The notes below the pieces were generated by a model, which saw only the letters and a list, made by a program, of their open reading frames with translations, made no database searches and had not been told where the DNA came from. From Rhodospirillales bacterium (GTDB lineage: Bacteria; Pseudomonadota; Alphaproteobacteria; Rhodospirillales; JAPHRK01), in assembly GCA_026196105.1 (NCBI GenBank), contig JAPHRK010000031.1, positions 48,719-112,718 of the forward strand: DNA of 64,000 bases. Reading direction: 5' to 3'. Position numbers and translations under genes: made by a program. This document shows, one piece after another, positions 1-9,939 of this stretch. Numbering within the stretch: position 1 is the first letter of the stretch; every line of letters begins with the position of its first letter.

Positions 1-1
1 T

Positions 2-109
2 GGCCTGGCGATCTGTAAAGAGATCATAACTCAGATGGGTGGTCAGATAGATTATCGCAACAGAGATGAAGGTGGAGCTACCTTCTGGTTTGGTTTACCT
101 GTAGCATGA
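2..109 (+). CDS. Sensor histidine kinase, C-terminal fragment (HATPase_c end), truncated by window start
   Basis: Frame 2 reads GLAICKEIITQMGGQIDYRNRDEGGATFWFGLPVA*, the G2-box/C-terminal end of a HATPase_c domain. Confidence 0.85.
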   Translation, partial: GLAICKEIITQMGGQIDYRNRDEGGATFWFGLPVA

Positions 110-300
110 TCTTTGAGTGCCTAAAGAATAATTTATTTATCACTCAACAACCCCCCTTGCACCCCTAAAGTATATGTGTATAGTGCGCCACCTTGAAATA
201 ACTCCTTGCCGGGATGTCCCGGCTATGCCCGTTTGAGTGCAATCACTGTAAAGGCGGTGGTCGCATTAGGGGTTGAGAAAAGCCAGAGGGAGATCTCTAT

Positions 301-768
301 ATGCCTTTATACGAAAGCGTAATTATTGCGCGTCAGGATATTTCTGCCCAACAGGTAGAAGCTATTGCAGACGCTCTTACGTCGGTTATTGAATCCGGTG
401 ACGGCAAAATTGCCAAACGGGAATACTGGGGCCTGCGCAAGCTAGCCTACCGCGTTAAGAAAAACCGTAAGGGTCACTACGTCCAATTGGACATTGATGC
501 CCCTTCAGCTATCGTCCATGAAATGGAACGTCAAGTTCGTCTTCACGAAGATATCTTACGTTACATCACCATACGTGTTGACGAATTAGACCCAGAGCCT
601 TCAATCATCATGCAAAACAAGGACCGTCGTGATGACCGTCCTCGCCGTGATGATCGTCCTAACAGGGATGATCGGCCTCGCCGTGATGACCGTCCTCAAG
701 AGGACAGTCCAGCAGTTGAAGCCGTAGAGGCCGTAGAAGCAGCCCCAGCTGAAGGAGATGCAGAATGA
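301..768 (+). CDS. rpsF: 30S ribosomal protein S6 with Arg/Asp-rich C-terminal extension
   Basis: [15 protein letters not shown]... S6 N-terminus; followed by rpsR and rplI. Confidence 0.97.
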   Translation: MPLYESVIIARQDISAQQVEAIADALTSVIESGDGKIAKREYWGLRKLAYRVKKNRKGHYVQLDIDAPSAIVHEMERQVRLHEDILRYITIRVDELDPEPSIIMQNKDRRDDRPRRDDRPNRDDRPRRDDRPQEDSPAVEAVEAVEAAPAEGDAE

Positions 769-1037
769 GTGCTCCAGAAAGATCAGGTGGTAGTGGCGGT
801 GGTGCAGGCGGTGGACGCCGTCCTTTCTTCCGTCGTCGGAAGACTTGCCCGTTTTCCAGTGCTAACGCCCCAAAAATTGATTATCGCGATACCAAAACCC
901 TGAGCCGTTATATCTCAGAGCGTGGTAAAATCGTTCCTAGCCGTATCACAGCGGTTTCTGCCAAGAAACAACGTGAATTGGCAAAAGCGATTAAGCGGTC
1001 TCGCTTTATGGCACTTCTACCTTACGTCCTCGACTAA
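765..1037 (+). CDS. rpsR: 30S ribosomal protein S18
   Basis: [11 protein letters not shown]...[51 protein letters not shown]. Confidence 0.98.
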   Translation: MSAPERSGGSGGGAGGGRRPFFRRRKTCPFSSANAPKIDYRDTKTLSRYISERGKIVPSRITAVSAKKQRELAKAIKRSRFMALLPYVLD

Positions 1038-1110
1038 GGTAATTTGTCCTTAGGCAATAGTTCTTTGATCAGGAAGCGCTGTTGACCGGGACAACGAAAA
1101 GGCAAAATCG

Positions 1111-2070
1111 ATGCGAAGAGAAACACTCATCGCGATAGCAGCCGGGGGGATAAGCGCTTTGCTTACCCTTTCAGTAGCAACTGGGTCGGTGGCATCCGTC
1201 TTTTTCGTTTATTTGGCTCCCCTCCCCCTCATGATTGTGGGGTTAGGGTTTGGGAGCAAAATGGTAGTTTTTGCCGCAGCAAGCGGTGCAGTTGCAGCTT
1301 TTGCAACAAGTGGTTTGTTTGCAGCGGTGTTTTATACCCTGATCAATGGACTTCCAGCGGTGCTGGTAGCCCGGCAGGCTCTTCTGAGCCGAGTATACGA
1401 AGATGAAAATGGAGAAACCATAACAAATTGGTACCCTCCAGGCCCCATCCTAGCCATGCTCGCAGCTATGGGAGCAACGTTGTTATTACTCGCAACGTTT
1501 CTCACAAGTGGTTCGGAAGGGGGAATTGAAGGCGTTATTGGAGCTACATTAAGCGAAGGATTCGCGGCAATGGCTCCTCAGCTTTCGGAAGAGGAACGAG
1601 GCAATATTATTAAACTACTTGTTCCTGGTTTTCCAGCAGCTGTAGCGGTTTCATGGTTGGTCATGACCGTCATTAACGGTGTTTTGGCACAGTGGGTTCT
1701 CGCTAGATCAGAGAAAGCCCTCAGGCCTAGCCCCAAGATGGCAGATTTTGATCTCCCCGGTTGGGCTTCATGGGCGCTTGTTGGTGCTGGAGTTCTGGCT
1801 CTCATTGGTGAGGGTCAAATTGAATATTTAGGCGAAAATCTTACTGTGATTTTAGCCGTGCCGTTTTTCTTTCTCGGGCTTGGTGTTTTCCATGCCTTAG
1901 CAAGAAATGCTCCATCCCCCGGGATGTTGTTGGCGGCATTTTATATGTTGTTATTTGTGGTGTCCGCGTGGGCTGCCTTGGTAGTCGCCGGATTAGGATT
2001 TATTGAGCAATGGGCCCGTCTGCGCCAGCGTTATGCTGCAGCCGCCGACAACGGTCCGGAGGACGAATAA
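1111..2070 (+). CDS. DUF2232 family multi-pass membrane protein
   Basis: Hydrophobic multi-TM protein between rpsR and rplI, the usual alphaproteobacterial location of DUF2232 proteins. Confidence 0.8.
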   Translation: MRRETLIAIAAGGISALLTLSVATGSVASVFFVYLAPLPLMIVGLGFGSKMVVFAAASGAVAAFATSGLFAAVFYTLINGLPAVLVARQALLSRVYEDENGETITNWYPPGPILAMLAAMGATLLLLATFLTSGSEGGIEGVIGATLSEGFAAMAPQLSEEERGNIIKLLVPGFPAAVAVSWLVMTVINGVLAQWVLARSEKALRPSPKMADFDLPGWASWALVGAGVLALIGEGQIEYLGENLTVILAVPFFFLGLGVFHALARNAPSPGMLLAAFYMLLFVVSAWAALVVAGLGFIEQWARLRQRYAAAADNGPEDE

Positions 2071-2699
2071 TGGAAGTTATCCTGCTGGAACGCATTGAGA
2101 AGCTGGGTCAGATGGGAGACGTAGTCGCTGTTAAAGCTGGTTACGCCCGCAACTATCTGTTGCCTCAAAAGAAAGCAATGAGATCTACCAAAGCTAATCT
2201 CGCTTTCTTTGAAGGCCAAAAAGCACAACTTGAGGCCGAAAGCCTTAAGCGTAAAGAAGAAGCTGAAGCCGTCGCCGCCAAAATGGACAGCGTCATGGTT
2301 GATATGATCCGTCAAGCTGGCGAAAGCGGCCAACTCTACGGGTCAGTTAATAGCCGTGATATTGCCGATGGCGTAACGGAAGCTGGCTTCACAATCAGCC
2401 GCAGCCAAGTTATTTTAGCATCACCAATTAAATCATTGGGTCTGTTCAAAGTGACTGTAGCTTTGCATCCTGAAGTTAACGTTGAAGTAACAGCAAACGT
2501 TGCCCGTTCTGCTGACGAAGCCAAAATTCAGGCTGAAACTGGTGAGGCTCTGATCTCTGTTGAAGAGGAAGAAGATAACGAGCCTAAGCTCCAAACTTAC
2601 TCCCCTGACCAAGATCTAGAAGCTGAAGCCGCTGAAGAAGAAGCTGCAGTTGAAGCCGAAGTTGTTAAAGAAGAGACAGAAGAAGAAGTTTCCGAATAA
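2070..2699 (+). CDS. rplI: 50S ribosomal protein L9 with acidic C-terminal tail
   Basis: [39 protein letters not shown] at 2070 overlaps the upstream stop (ORF track start 2010 is over-extended). Confidence 0.97.
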   Translation: MEVILLERIEKLGQMGDVVAVKAGYARNYLLPQKKAMRSTKANLAFFEGQKAQLEAESLKRKEEAEAVAAKMDSVMVDMIRQAGESGQLYGSVNSRDIADGVTEAGFTISRSQVILASPIKSLGLFKVTVALHPEVNVEVTANVARSADEAKIQAETGEALISVEEEEDNEPKLQTYSPDQDLEAEAAEEEAAVEAEVVKEETEEEVSE

Positions 2700-2722
2700 T
2701 TTTTGGATTTTCTTTTCGAAAT

Positions 2723-2762
2723 AAAAAACGGCGTGTCAATTAATCGACACGCCGTTTTTTTA
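2723..2762. terminator. Rho-independent terminator (bidirectional) between convergent rplI and arsR-family gene
   Basis: aaaaaacggcgtgtc-aattaatc-gacacgccgtttttt, 15-bp perfect stem with A/T tracts on both sides. Confidence 0.9.
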
Positions 2763-2780
2763 TCAGTAATTCGAGAATTT

Positions 2781-3137
2781 TTAAGCAGCTTCAGCCGTTT
2801 TTTGACCTGGGCCAGCATCTGGTGAGCAGAAGAGTTGATAGAGCAACCCAATCACTTGAGCGACCTCACTGCTGGCTAAGCTATAATATATTTGCTTAGA
2901 TTCACGACGAGTAGAAACAAGGCCATCCATACGCAAACGTGCCAGTTGCTGAGATAATGTTGGCTGGCGAATACCAAGAAGCTCTTCTAACTCCCCAACA
3001 TTTTTCTCACCTTCAGCCAATTTGCAGAGAATAACCAAGCGATTATCATTGGCCATCGCTTTCAAGAAAGAGCTTACTCTTCCTGCATTCTCAAACATTT
3101 CCTCTAAATTCATTTCTATTTTTGGAATTGCGTTCAT
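2781..3137 (-). CDS. ArsR-family transcriptional regulator, SqrR/BigR-like (persulfide-sensing type)
   Basis: ArsR winged helix (GELEELLGIRQPTLSQQLARLRMDGLVSTRRESKQIYYSL) plus Cys38 (VILCKL) and Cys104 (LYQLFC). Confidence 0.85.
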   Translation of the reverse strand: MNAIPKIEMNLEEMFENAGRVSSFLKAMANDNRLVILCKLAEGEKNVGELEELLGIRQPTLSQQLARLRMDGLVSTRRESKQIYYSLASSEVAQVIGLLYQLFCSPDAGPGQKTAEAA

Positions 3138-3409
3138 ATCGACACTCAGTTTCTGTAAATTTTTATAACCACATACCAGCTATAAATAATACATATACAC
3201 TATTTTGCAAGTGTGCGTAATAATTTTATTAGTACATTTTATTTTAGTATTTTTTCTCTCCTTCTATTCGTTTGATTCTTTATGTTAGGATGTTCTAAAC
3301 TATAAAACATGAATATGTTGCATTGCTTTGCTAACAAAAAATAACAGACAAAAATAGTTAGCTATAAGGCTTGTTTTAATGGGAGTAGGAACTTTTTAGG
3401 AGTTTCAAA

Positions 3410-3904
3410 ATGTCAGAACAAAATACGAAGAGCATGAGTATCATTGTCACCAAGGGGACATTGGATTGGGCCTACCCACCTTTTATCCTAGCGACAACAG
3501 CAGCAGCTATGGACGTTAAAGTGACGATGTTTTTCACTTTCTATGGCCTGCAACTACTGAAGAAAGAGTTAGATCATCTGCAAATCTCAACCCTTGGCAA
3601 CCCTGCAATGGAAATGCCTATGATGGGTATGCATATGACCATGCCCAATATTATGTCTACAATTCCTGGAGTCGATGCAGCCTGCACCTCCATGATGAAG
3701 AACTTGATTAAGAAAAAAGGGGTCGCCTCTATTCCTGAACTTCGGGAAGCCGCGATCGATTCGGACGTCCGTATGATCGGTTGTCAGATGACCTTGGACC
3801 TTTTCGAGATGGACAGCAAAGACCTTATTGAAGGCATCGATGTTGGTGGTGCAGCCACTTACATGGAGAGTGCCCTCAAATCAGACATCAACCTTTACAT
3901 CTAA
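3410..3904 (+). CDS. DsrE/DsrF/DrsH-like family protein (DsrE2 type)
   Basis: SIIVTKGTLDWAYPPFILATTAAAMDVKVTMFFTFYGLQLL ... MIGCQMTLDLF, typical DsrE2-family pattern with conserved Cys. Confidence 0.85.
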   Translation: MSEQNTKSMSIIVTKGTLDWAYPPFILATTAAAMDVKVTMFFTFYGLQLLKKELDHLQISTLGNPAMEMPMMGMHMTMPNIMSTIPGVDAACTSMMKNLIKKKGVASIPELREAAIDSDVRMIGCQMTLDLFEMDSKDLIEGIDVGGAATYMESALKSDINLYI

Positions 3905-3937
3905 ACTTGATAGAGAAAACAGCGGAGGAAGCTAAGT

Positions 3938-4162
3938 ATGACTGTAGAATTAGACGCCAAGGGACTTACCTGCCCTATGCCAATCCTAAAAGCTAAAAAA
4001 GCCATTAAAGGCATGGGCGGCGGCGAAATGCTTAAGATTGAATCAACCGATGCCGGTTCAGTTGCCGACTTTGAATCATTCTGTCGCAACGGCGGCCACG
4101 AACTAATGGAAAGCAATGAAGATGGTGGCGTTTACACCTTCTTGATCAAAAAATCTGCTTAA
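3938..4162 (+). CDS. tusA: TusA-family sulfurtransferase
   Basis: LDAKGLTCPMPILKAKKAIKGM (CPxP motif). Confidence 0.9.
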   Translation: MTVELDAKGLTCPMPILKAKKAIKGMGGGEMLKIESTDAGSVADFESFCRNGGHELMESNEDGGVYTFLIKKSA

Positions 4163-4183
4163 AGCCTAAGCTAGATAAAAATT

Positions 4184-4217
4184 AAAACCGCCGCTTTTTT
4201 AAGGGGCGGTTTTTTTT
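4184..4217 (+). terminator. Rho-independent terminator after tusA
   Basis: aaaaccgcc...ggggcggttttttttt. Confidence 0.85.
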
Positions 4218-4310
4218 ACATTTCTTTTCAATCCTTGAGAAGCTGCTCTAGGTATGAATAATCAACTTTAATAATAAAGCTATTCTACAGTTGGAAAGAG
4301 AGGCCCTCAA

Positions 4311-5948
4311 ATGAGTTCCAAGTTTGCTCCGTTCGATCACGCTAAAAAATGTGCAGAATTTTCCCTGCCGATCCCTAGCGATTATAACTTCGCTTTTGAC
4401 GTTGTCGGGAAACGCGCTCAGGAAAACGATAAGACGGCTCTAATCGCCATTAATCGCAGCGGCGATAAAGTCACCCACCATAGTTATTCTGATCTCGATA
4501 GAGGCTCAAACCGTTTTGCTAATGCTTTGATGGCGCTTGGCGCTAACAAAGGTGACTCTACAATTGTTCTCATTCCTCGTATTGTTGAATGGTACGAAGT
4601 TATTTTAGGCTGCACAAAGGTTGGTGTTGTCGCTATGCCCGGCACAAACCTGCTCACAGCTAAAGATATTGAATATAGAGTCAATCGTGCAGGTGCCAGG
4701 CTTGCCATTGTCACCAAAGAGCATGCAGACAATGTAGACAAGATCAAAGCTAATTGCCCAACACTTGAGCTTTTGATTGTTATTGGAGAAACCCGCGATG
4801 GCTGGTCTACCTATGAAACAATTACTAAAGCAGCTGCCGATACAGTTGATCGGGCGAAACTGCCTAAAACCCAAGTAGATGAATTAATGTTGATCTACTT
4901 CACCTCTGGCACGACTTCTCTGCCCAAGATGGTAGGACGTGATCATTCATATGCCTTAGCTCACTCGATTACGGGTGATTACTGGATGGACCTTAAAGAG
5001 AGCGACATCCATTGGACCCTAACCGATACAGGTTGGGCCAAAGCCGCTTGGGGGCTTTTGTACCCCCCTCTTCTCGCGGGTTCGACAATTTTGCTTTACG
5101 ACGGCGAAGGTTTTGATGCCGAAATGCACCTTAAGATCATTGAGGAACAAAAAGTAACAACCTTCTGCGCCCCTCCAACCATTTACCGTGTCTTAGCCCA
5201 AATGGATATTTCCGGTGCGGATGTTAGCTCGCTACGCCATTGTTTTGGCGCTGGTGAACCCTTAAACCCAGAAGCCATGCGCTCCTGGAAAGAGGCTACG
5301 GGCTGCGATATTTATGATGGTTACGGACAAACAGAAACCGTCAATATCGTTGCTAACTTCCCCGGTATGGAAGTTCGCCCAGGCTCCATGGGGAAACCTG
5401 TCCCTGGTGTGGAGGTTGGTATCATTGATGACGATGGGAATATTGTTCCTGATGATGAGGTCGGTCATATCGGCGTCAAAATAACCGAGCCATACCCTCC
5501 AGGGCTATTCCATGGCTATTATAAAGACGAAGAAGCCACCAAGAAGTCCTTCCTGAACGGTTGGTACTATACAGGCGACACAGCCACCCGGGACAAAGAT
5601 GGATATATCTGGTTTGTTGGCCGCTCAGACGACATCATTAGCTCATCTGGCTACCGTATCAGCCCCTTTGAGGTAGAAAGCGCTGTTATCGAACATGAGG
5701 CCGTTCTTGAATCTGCTGTTGTAGGCAAACCAGATGAAATGCGCGGCGAAATCGTCATGGCCTTCATCACCCTGGCCCCTGGCTATGAACCATCAAAAGA
5801 ACTCGAAAAAGAGATCCAAGATTTCGTCAAAAATCTTACAGCTCCATATAAATACCCCCGCAGAATAGAATTCCGCGAGGCTCTCCCTAAAACAATCTCC
5901 GGCAAAATCCGACGAGTAGAGTTAAGGGAAGAAGCCATTAAGATGTAA
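4311..5948 (+). CDS. Acyl-CoA synthetase (AMP-forming; medium-chain/acetyl-CoA synthetase-like)
   Basis: ANL-superfamily motifs YFTSGTTSLPK, DGYGQTE, WYYTGDTA, PKTISGKIRR. Confidence 0.92.
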   Translation: MSSKFAPFDHAKKCAEFSLPIPSDYNFAFDVVGKRAQENDKTALIAINRSGDKVTHHSYSDLDRGSNRFANALMALGANKGDSTIVLIPRIVEWYEVILGCTKVGVVAMPGTNLLTAKDIEYRVNRAGARLAIVTKEHADNVDKIKANCPTLELLIVIGETRDGWSTYETITKAAADTVDRAKLPKTQVDELMLIYFTSGTTSLPKMVGRDHSYALAHSITGDYWMDLKESDIHWTLTDTGWAKAAWGLLYPPLLAGSTILLYDGEGFDAEMHLKIIEEQKVTTFCAPPTIYRVLAQMDISGADVSSLRHCFGAGEPLNPEAMRSWKEATGCDIYDGYGQTETVNIVANFPGMEVRPGSMGKPVPGVEVGIIDDDGNIVPDDEVGHIGVKITEPYPPGLFHGYYKDEEATKKSFLNGWYYTGDTATRDKDGYIWFVGRSDDIISSSGYRISPFEVESAVIEHEAVLESAVVGKPDEMRGEIVMAFITLAPGYEPSKELEKEIQDFVKNLTAPYKYPRRIEFREALPKTISGKIRRVELREEAIKM

Positions 5949-5978
5949 GTGGATTTCCCTCCCCCTCAACATTCATCG

Positions 5979-6017
5979 TCATATCCGGATTCGGTCCACT
6001 AGAGTCCGGATATGACA
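5979..6017. repeat. Inverted repeat / hairpin with 12-bp perfect arms
   Basis: gtcatatccgga-N15-tccggatatgac. Confidence 0.85.
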
Positions 6018-6095
6018 GTTTGAATATTGTCATTTCTAAAATCATAACCATATGCTTTCCATTATCGTTTCAGCTAATAAGGGAAGGTGTATGAA

Positions 6096-6755
6096 ATGAA
6101 TAATAAAACAAGAATGACTTTTGTTGGTGCAGCAACAGGTTTGATGCTGGTAATTGGTAGCCCTATAGCCCTCGCAGGTGATCATTCAATGGGTTTCTTT
6201 GTCACCAGCAGCAGCATGGGTGATGGTGCCAATCTTGGTGGTTTAGCGGGAGCAGACGCCCATTGTACTAAACTTGCAGAAGCAACAGGTTCCAAAGGGC
6301 GAGATTGGAAGGCTTATCTTTCTACCCATGTAGAAGGTGGTAAGCGAGGTATCTCTGCGCGAGACCGTATCGGAAAAGGTCCATGGTACAATGCCAATGG
6401 TGAATTGATCGCCAGTGATCTTGATCAACTTCATATCATGCCCAATATTATCAAACGCACCGCCGTAGATGAAAACGGCAAACAGGTTAAAGGCAGAGGC
6501 GACAAGCCCAATGAGCATGATATCCTGACAGGGTCAAAAGATGATGGCACCGCCTTCTTCCCATGGGAAAAGGGGGATCACACCTGCAGCAATTGGACGA
6601 GCAATGACAAAGGCAGCGCCTCAGTTGGTCATCACGACCGACACGGTGGTGGCAACACATCTTGGAACAACGCCCACCACACTCGTGGTTGTAGCCAAGA
6701 TAACTTAAAATCAACCGGTGGGGTCGGTTTGTTTTATTGCTTCGCTGCTGATTAG
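6096..6755 (+). CDS. Secreted lectin/endostatin-like (C-type-lectin-like fold) protein
   Basis: Signal peptide, then MGFFVTSSSMGDGANLGGLAGADAHCTKLA...AYLSTHV...GPWYNANGELIA...RGCSQDNLKSTGGVGLFYCFAAD, pattern of proteins commonly annotated as lectin. Confidence 0.7.
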   Translation: MNNKTRMTFVGAATGLMLVIGSPIALAGDHSMGFFVTSSSMGDGANLGGLAGADAHCTKLAEATGSKGRDWKAYLSTHVEGGKRGISARDRIGKGPWYNANGELIASDLDQLHIMPNIIKRTAVDENGKQVKGRGDKPNEHDILTGSKDDGTAFFPWEKGDHTCSNWTSNDKGSASVGHHDRHGGGNTSWNNAHHTRGCSQDNLKSTGGVGLFYCFAAD

Positions 6756-6791
6756 AAGAATTTATGACATACATGAGTGGGGTAATATATG

Positions 6792-7502
6792 TTATTTTGC
6801 CCCACTCATAATCTTGTCATAGGTGCCATCTAGCTTCATTGCCTTAAGGGAAGCTTCCATCTTTTTCGTCAGCTCGGCATGTTGCGGCCCGGCATGAATA
6901 TAAACATGGAGAAAATCAAGAGGGGGTTTGACAGCTTTTATTCCTTTATTTTTTAACTCTTCTGTTGCGAGCCATGAATTAACAATAAAAGGAATATTGA
7001 TAAAAACATCCGCACGCCCAGCAGCTACAAACTTGAGGCCTGCTTCTGCACTGGCAACAGGAATAAGATTTTTGTGGATTGGCTCAAGGTTTAACTCAAT
7101 CACAGCCCAACCCCGTGGATAGGCAACTCTATAAGGTTTCAAGCTCTCCCAACCGTTAATTTTAATGTCATCTCTTGTAGCATAAGCAAAGTACGGATGA
7201 CTTGCGATGGGTTCAGAAATTTTAATAATACCATATATATCTTTCCCGAACCCATCGACACGCGACCAGTCACCATCAATTCTCCCACTTTTAAATAACT
7301 GTTTTGCCCGATGAGCAGGTAGTGCAATGATGGTAATTTCTTGACCACTGCGGGAACCTATTTCATCAGCAAGAGACTGGGTAATTTGAAAACCATGAGT
7401 CCCATCTTCTACGCCAACGAGGGCAAAGCTCAAAGGTTCTGCAAAGGCAGGGAAAGTTACACTCAAAAACAATATAAAAGCGGCGAGTATATTTCTTTTC
7501 AT
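6792..7502 (-). CDS. Periplasmic substrate-binding protein, SBP_bac_3-like
   Basis: Signal peptide and bacterial solute-binding fold signatures (e.g. WAVIELNLEPIHKNLIPVASAEAGLKFVAAGRADVFI). Confidence 0.65.
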   Translation of the reverse strand: MKRNILAAFILFLSVTFPAFAEPLSFALVGVEDGTHGFQITQSLADEIGSRSGQEITIIALPAHRAKQLFKSGRIDGDWSRVDGFGKDIYGIIKISEPIASHPYFAYATRDDIKINGWESLKPYRVAYPRGWAVIELNLEPIHKNLIPVASAEAGLKFVAAGRADVFINIPFIVNSWLATEELKNKGIKAVKPPLDFLHVYIHAGPQHAELTKKMEASLKAMKLDGTYDKIMSGAK

Positions 7503-7560
7503 GAGGTTATCTCCAAAGAGATGTTACCTCAAAAAGCTATAAACACCTAACTCCAAGGGT

Positions 7561-8208
7561 TTAGGTCCAAGGTTGGGCAATCCCTTCAGTTTCAAAGGCG
7601 CCAATAACTGCAGGATTAACTTCCATTTGCCTGATAAAAGCATCAAGATTAGAGAAACTCCGAGGTTTGTTCTCAATTAGGCGACACCAGCGACAAAGCA
7701 TGAAAAGGTAAAAATCAAGGAGGCTTAGCTTTTCCCCGAGCATATAAGGCCCACTGGTCCCCATGGCTTCGTCAACAATTGTCAACATTTCTCCAAGGCG
7801 TTCCGCTGCTGCAGCCTTCACATTGGCAGCGGCTTCTTCAGAGCCATCAGCCGTATAACGGTCTGGATAATAAAACATCAGAACTTCAGTCTGAATTGTA
7901 TTGGTAAAATACATCAACCACCGATAAAGCACGGCCCTCTTTTCGGTATTGAGAGCGGGAGCAAGCTCTGCTTCCGGGTGTTTGTCCGCAAGATAAAGAC
8001 AAATAGCCGCCGTTTCAGGCAAGGTAAAGTCACCATCTACTAAAACCGGAATACGACCGGCTGGATTTAGCTTTAAATATTCTGGTGATTTGTGGGCATT
8101 GCTAGCACGGTCAACCAAAATCAGTTCATAATCCACACCGATAGCCTTAAGCATCATATGTGGAGTTAGGTTGGCATTTCCTGGCGAATAATGGAGTTTA
8201 TACATCAA
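7561..8208 (-). CDS. Glutathione S-transferase family protein
   Basis: MYKLHYSPGNANLTPHMMLKAIGVDYELILVDR...YLKLNPAGRIPVLVDGDFTLPETAAICLYLAD. Confidence 0.92.
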   Translation of the reverse strand: MMYKLHYSPGNANLTPHMMLKAIGVDYELILVDRASNAHKSPEYLKLNPAGRIPVLVDGDFTLPETAAICLYLADKHPEAELAPALNTEKRAVLYRWLMYFTNTIQTEVLMFYYPDRYTADGSEEAAANVKAAAAERLGEMLTIVDEAMGTSGPYMLGEKLSLLDFYLFMLCRWCRLIENKPRSFSNLDAFIRQMEVNPAVIGAFETEGIAQPWT

Positions 8209-8278
8209 TGGCTTCCTTAGTAGCGAAGGAAGCCATCATGACCTGATAATTAGCGCCAATGCCAGCAAAACTTATCTC

Positions 8279-9217
8279 CTAGCTCCTATGATCTCCATAA
8301 TAAAGGTTCACCACATGCTGAGCTTCTGCAAAGAAAAGCCAACGTTCCGTGACAATCCCGATGATAGTGAAGATGAGAGCGTGGATGGCAAAAGTTGCAG
8401 CCAGTCCGCTTGAGACAAAAACGGTAGCAACGGTCAAAATTATTGGGATAACAAACAGAGTAATCACCGAAATACGTCGCAGCTTATCGGCATGCTTACG
8501 AGCAACTTGGAAACCCATTTCTCGCTGTACAAAAGTGGCATTGGTATTTGGAGAAGACAAAGATGTAACCTCTCCAATTGTCCCCAAGCCCGTTGCTGAA
8601 CCCGCTTTATAAGGCATGGGATCGACTTTCCAGAAACCGATTTTGCCAACCCAAGCCAGAACCAAAGAACCGACACAGAGCATCGTAATATTCTGTGAAT
8701 GAGCCCCTAATAGATTTTGCAAAGCGTTGAGCAGCACAGCGCCAGTTGCCAGCCCTAAAACCATATAGTTAAACGGTGTCCACTTGTTTGCCCATGAAGG
8801 AATGGTACGTAGCGTCCCATAGATCATACTGGTGCAGAACACTGTAGCTGCAGCGCCAAGGGCTGAGAGAACCCCCATCACGGCCCAAACCCCAGAGGTA
8901 TCTCCAAGGTATAGCCAACCGTAAGCAAAAAGTACCGTTGGCCCATAGGTAAAAATCGCCAAAACACCTTCCCGAGAAAGCCAAGAAGATTGCCATTGGG
9001 TCAAAGCACGCCATGCCCGCTCTGGATGACCAAGATGGAAGGTCGAAGAGAGCAGCCCAAAGGTAATCAAGCCTAATGACAAACCAAACCCCATCCAACC
9101 TAATGCTGGGTCGGCAGGAACGGCTTCTATGGCACTAAAGAGCCCAAGAAGGAACAACAAACCATACCCGGCTCCGGAAGCGGTGGTGAAGAAGATGACG
9201 GAATAGGCAGGAGTCAT
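8279..9217 (-). CDS. soeC: DmsC-like membrane anchor subunit, probable SoeC
   Basis: NrfD/DmsC multi-TM protein, 1-nt overlap with soeB-like gene. Confidence 0.8.
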   Translation of the reverse strand: MTPAYSVIFFTTASGAGYGLLFLLGLFSAIEAVPADPALGWMGFGLSLGLITFGLLSSTFHLGHPERAWRALTQWQSSWLSREGVLAIFTYGPTVLFAYGWLYLGDTSGVWAVMGVLSALGAAATVFCTSMIYGTLRTIPSWANKWTPFNYMVLGLATGAVLLNALQNLLGAHSQNITMLCVGSLVLAWVGKIGFWKVDPMPYKAGSATGLGTIGEVTSLSSPNTNATFVQREMGFQVARKHADKLRRISVITLFVIPIILTVATVFVSSGLAATFAIHALIFTIIGIVTERWLFFAEAQHVVNLYYGDHRS

Positions 9218-9939
9218 TAGCTTAACACCTTATCAAGCCAACCCAGGAAACCTTTTTCAGGTGCATCTAGGAGTTGGTTTGGTTTTTCATCAAGTTGACG
9301 AGGGCGTGGAGGAAGGTATTTATTGACCGGTTTGGTATCCATTTCCGGCATCAAATCATAACCGCCGCGCTCCGCTGACATTTTCGAAACGTCAGAGTTT
9401 GGATCAGCAAAATCACCAAAATGCCGCGCCCCAGCCGGACAGGTAATCACACAAGCCGGAAGCCGTTCCCACTCTTCCAGGTTTTCATTGTAAACCCGGT
9501 CAACGCACAGGGTGCATTTCTTCATTACCCCTTCATCTTCGTCAAATTCTCGCGCCCCATAAGGACAAGACCAAGAACACAGTTTGCAGCCAATACATTT
9601 GTCATGATCGACAAGGACAATACCATCCTCACCTCGTTTATAGGAAGCTCCAGTAGGGCATACAGTCACACAAGGGGCATCTTCACAATGGAGGCAAGAG
9701 CGTGGGAAATAAACCGCGCGGCCCGATTTGCCATCATCGACTTCATAGCCGTGAACTCGGTTAAACCAGACTCCAAACACATCATTACCGTATGGCTCAT
9801 GATCGGTCAGAGGGGCCGAATGCCCGCCAGTATTCCATTGTTTGCAGTTCACCGCACAAGCATGACAACCAACGCAAATGTCCAGGTCGATCACCAGACC
9901 CAGCTTTTTGGGCGGCAGAGAAGAAGGAAGCATGGTCAT
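9217..9939 (-). CDS. soeB: 4Fe-4S ferredoxin-type electron transfer subunit, probable SoeB
   Basis: Several CxxCxxCxxxC clusters (DICVGCHACAVNCKQWN, CLHCEDAPCVTVCPTGA, KCIGCKLCSWSCPYGA). Confidence 0.88.
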   Translation of the reverse strand: MTMLPSSLPPKKLGLVIDLDICVGCHACAVNCKQWNTGGHSAPLTDHEPYGNDVFGVWFNRVHGYEVDDGKSGRAVYFPRSCLHCEDAPCVTVCPTGASYKRGEDGIVLVDHDKCIGCKLCSWSCPYGAREFDEDEGVMKKCTLCVDRVYNENLEEWERLPACVITCPAGARHFGDFADPNSDVSKMSAERGGYDLMPEMDTKPVNKYLPPRPRQLDEKPNQLLDAPEKGFLGWLDKVLS

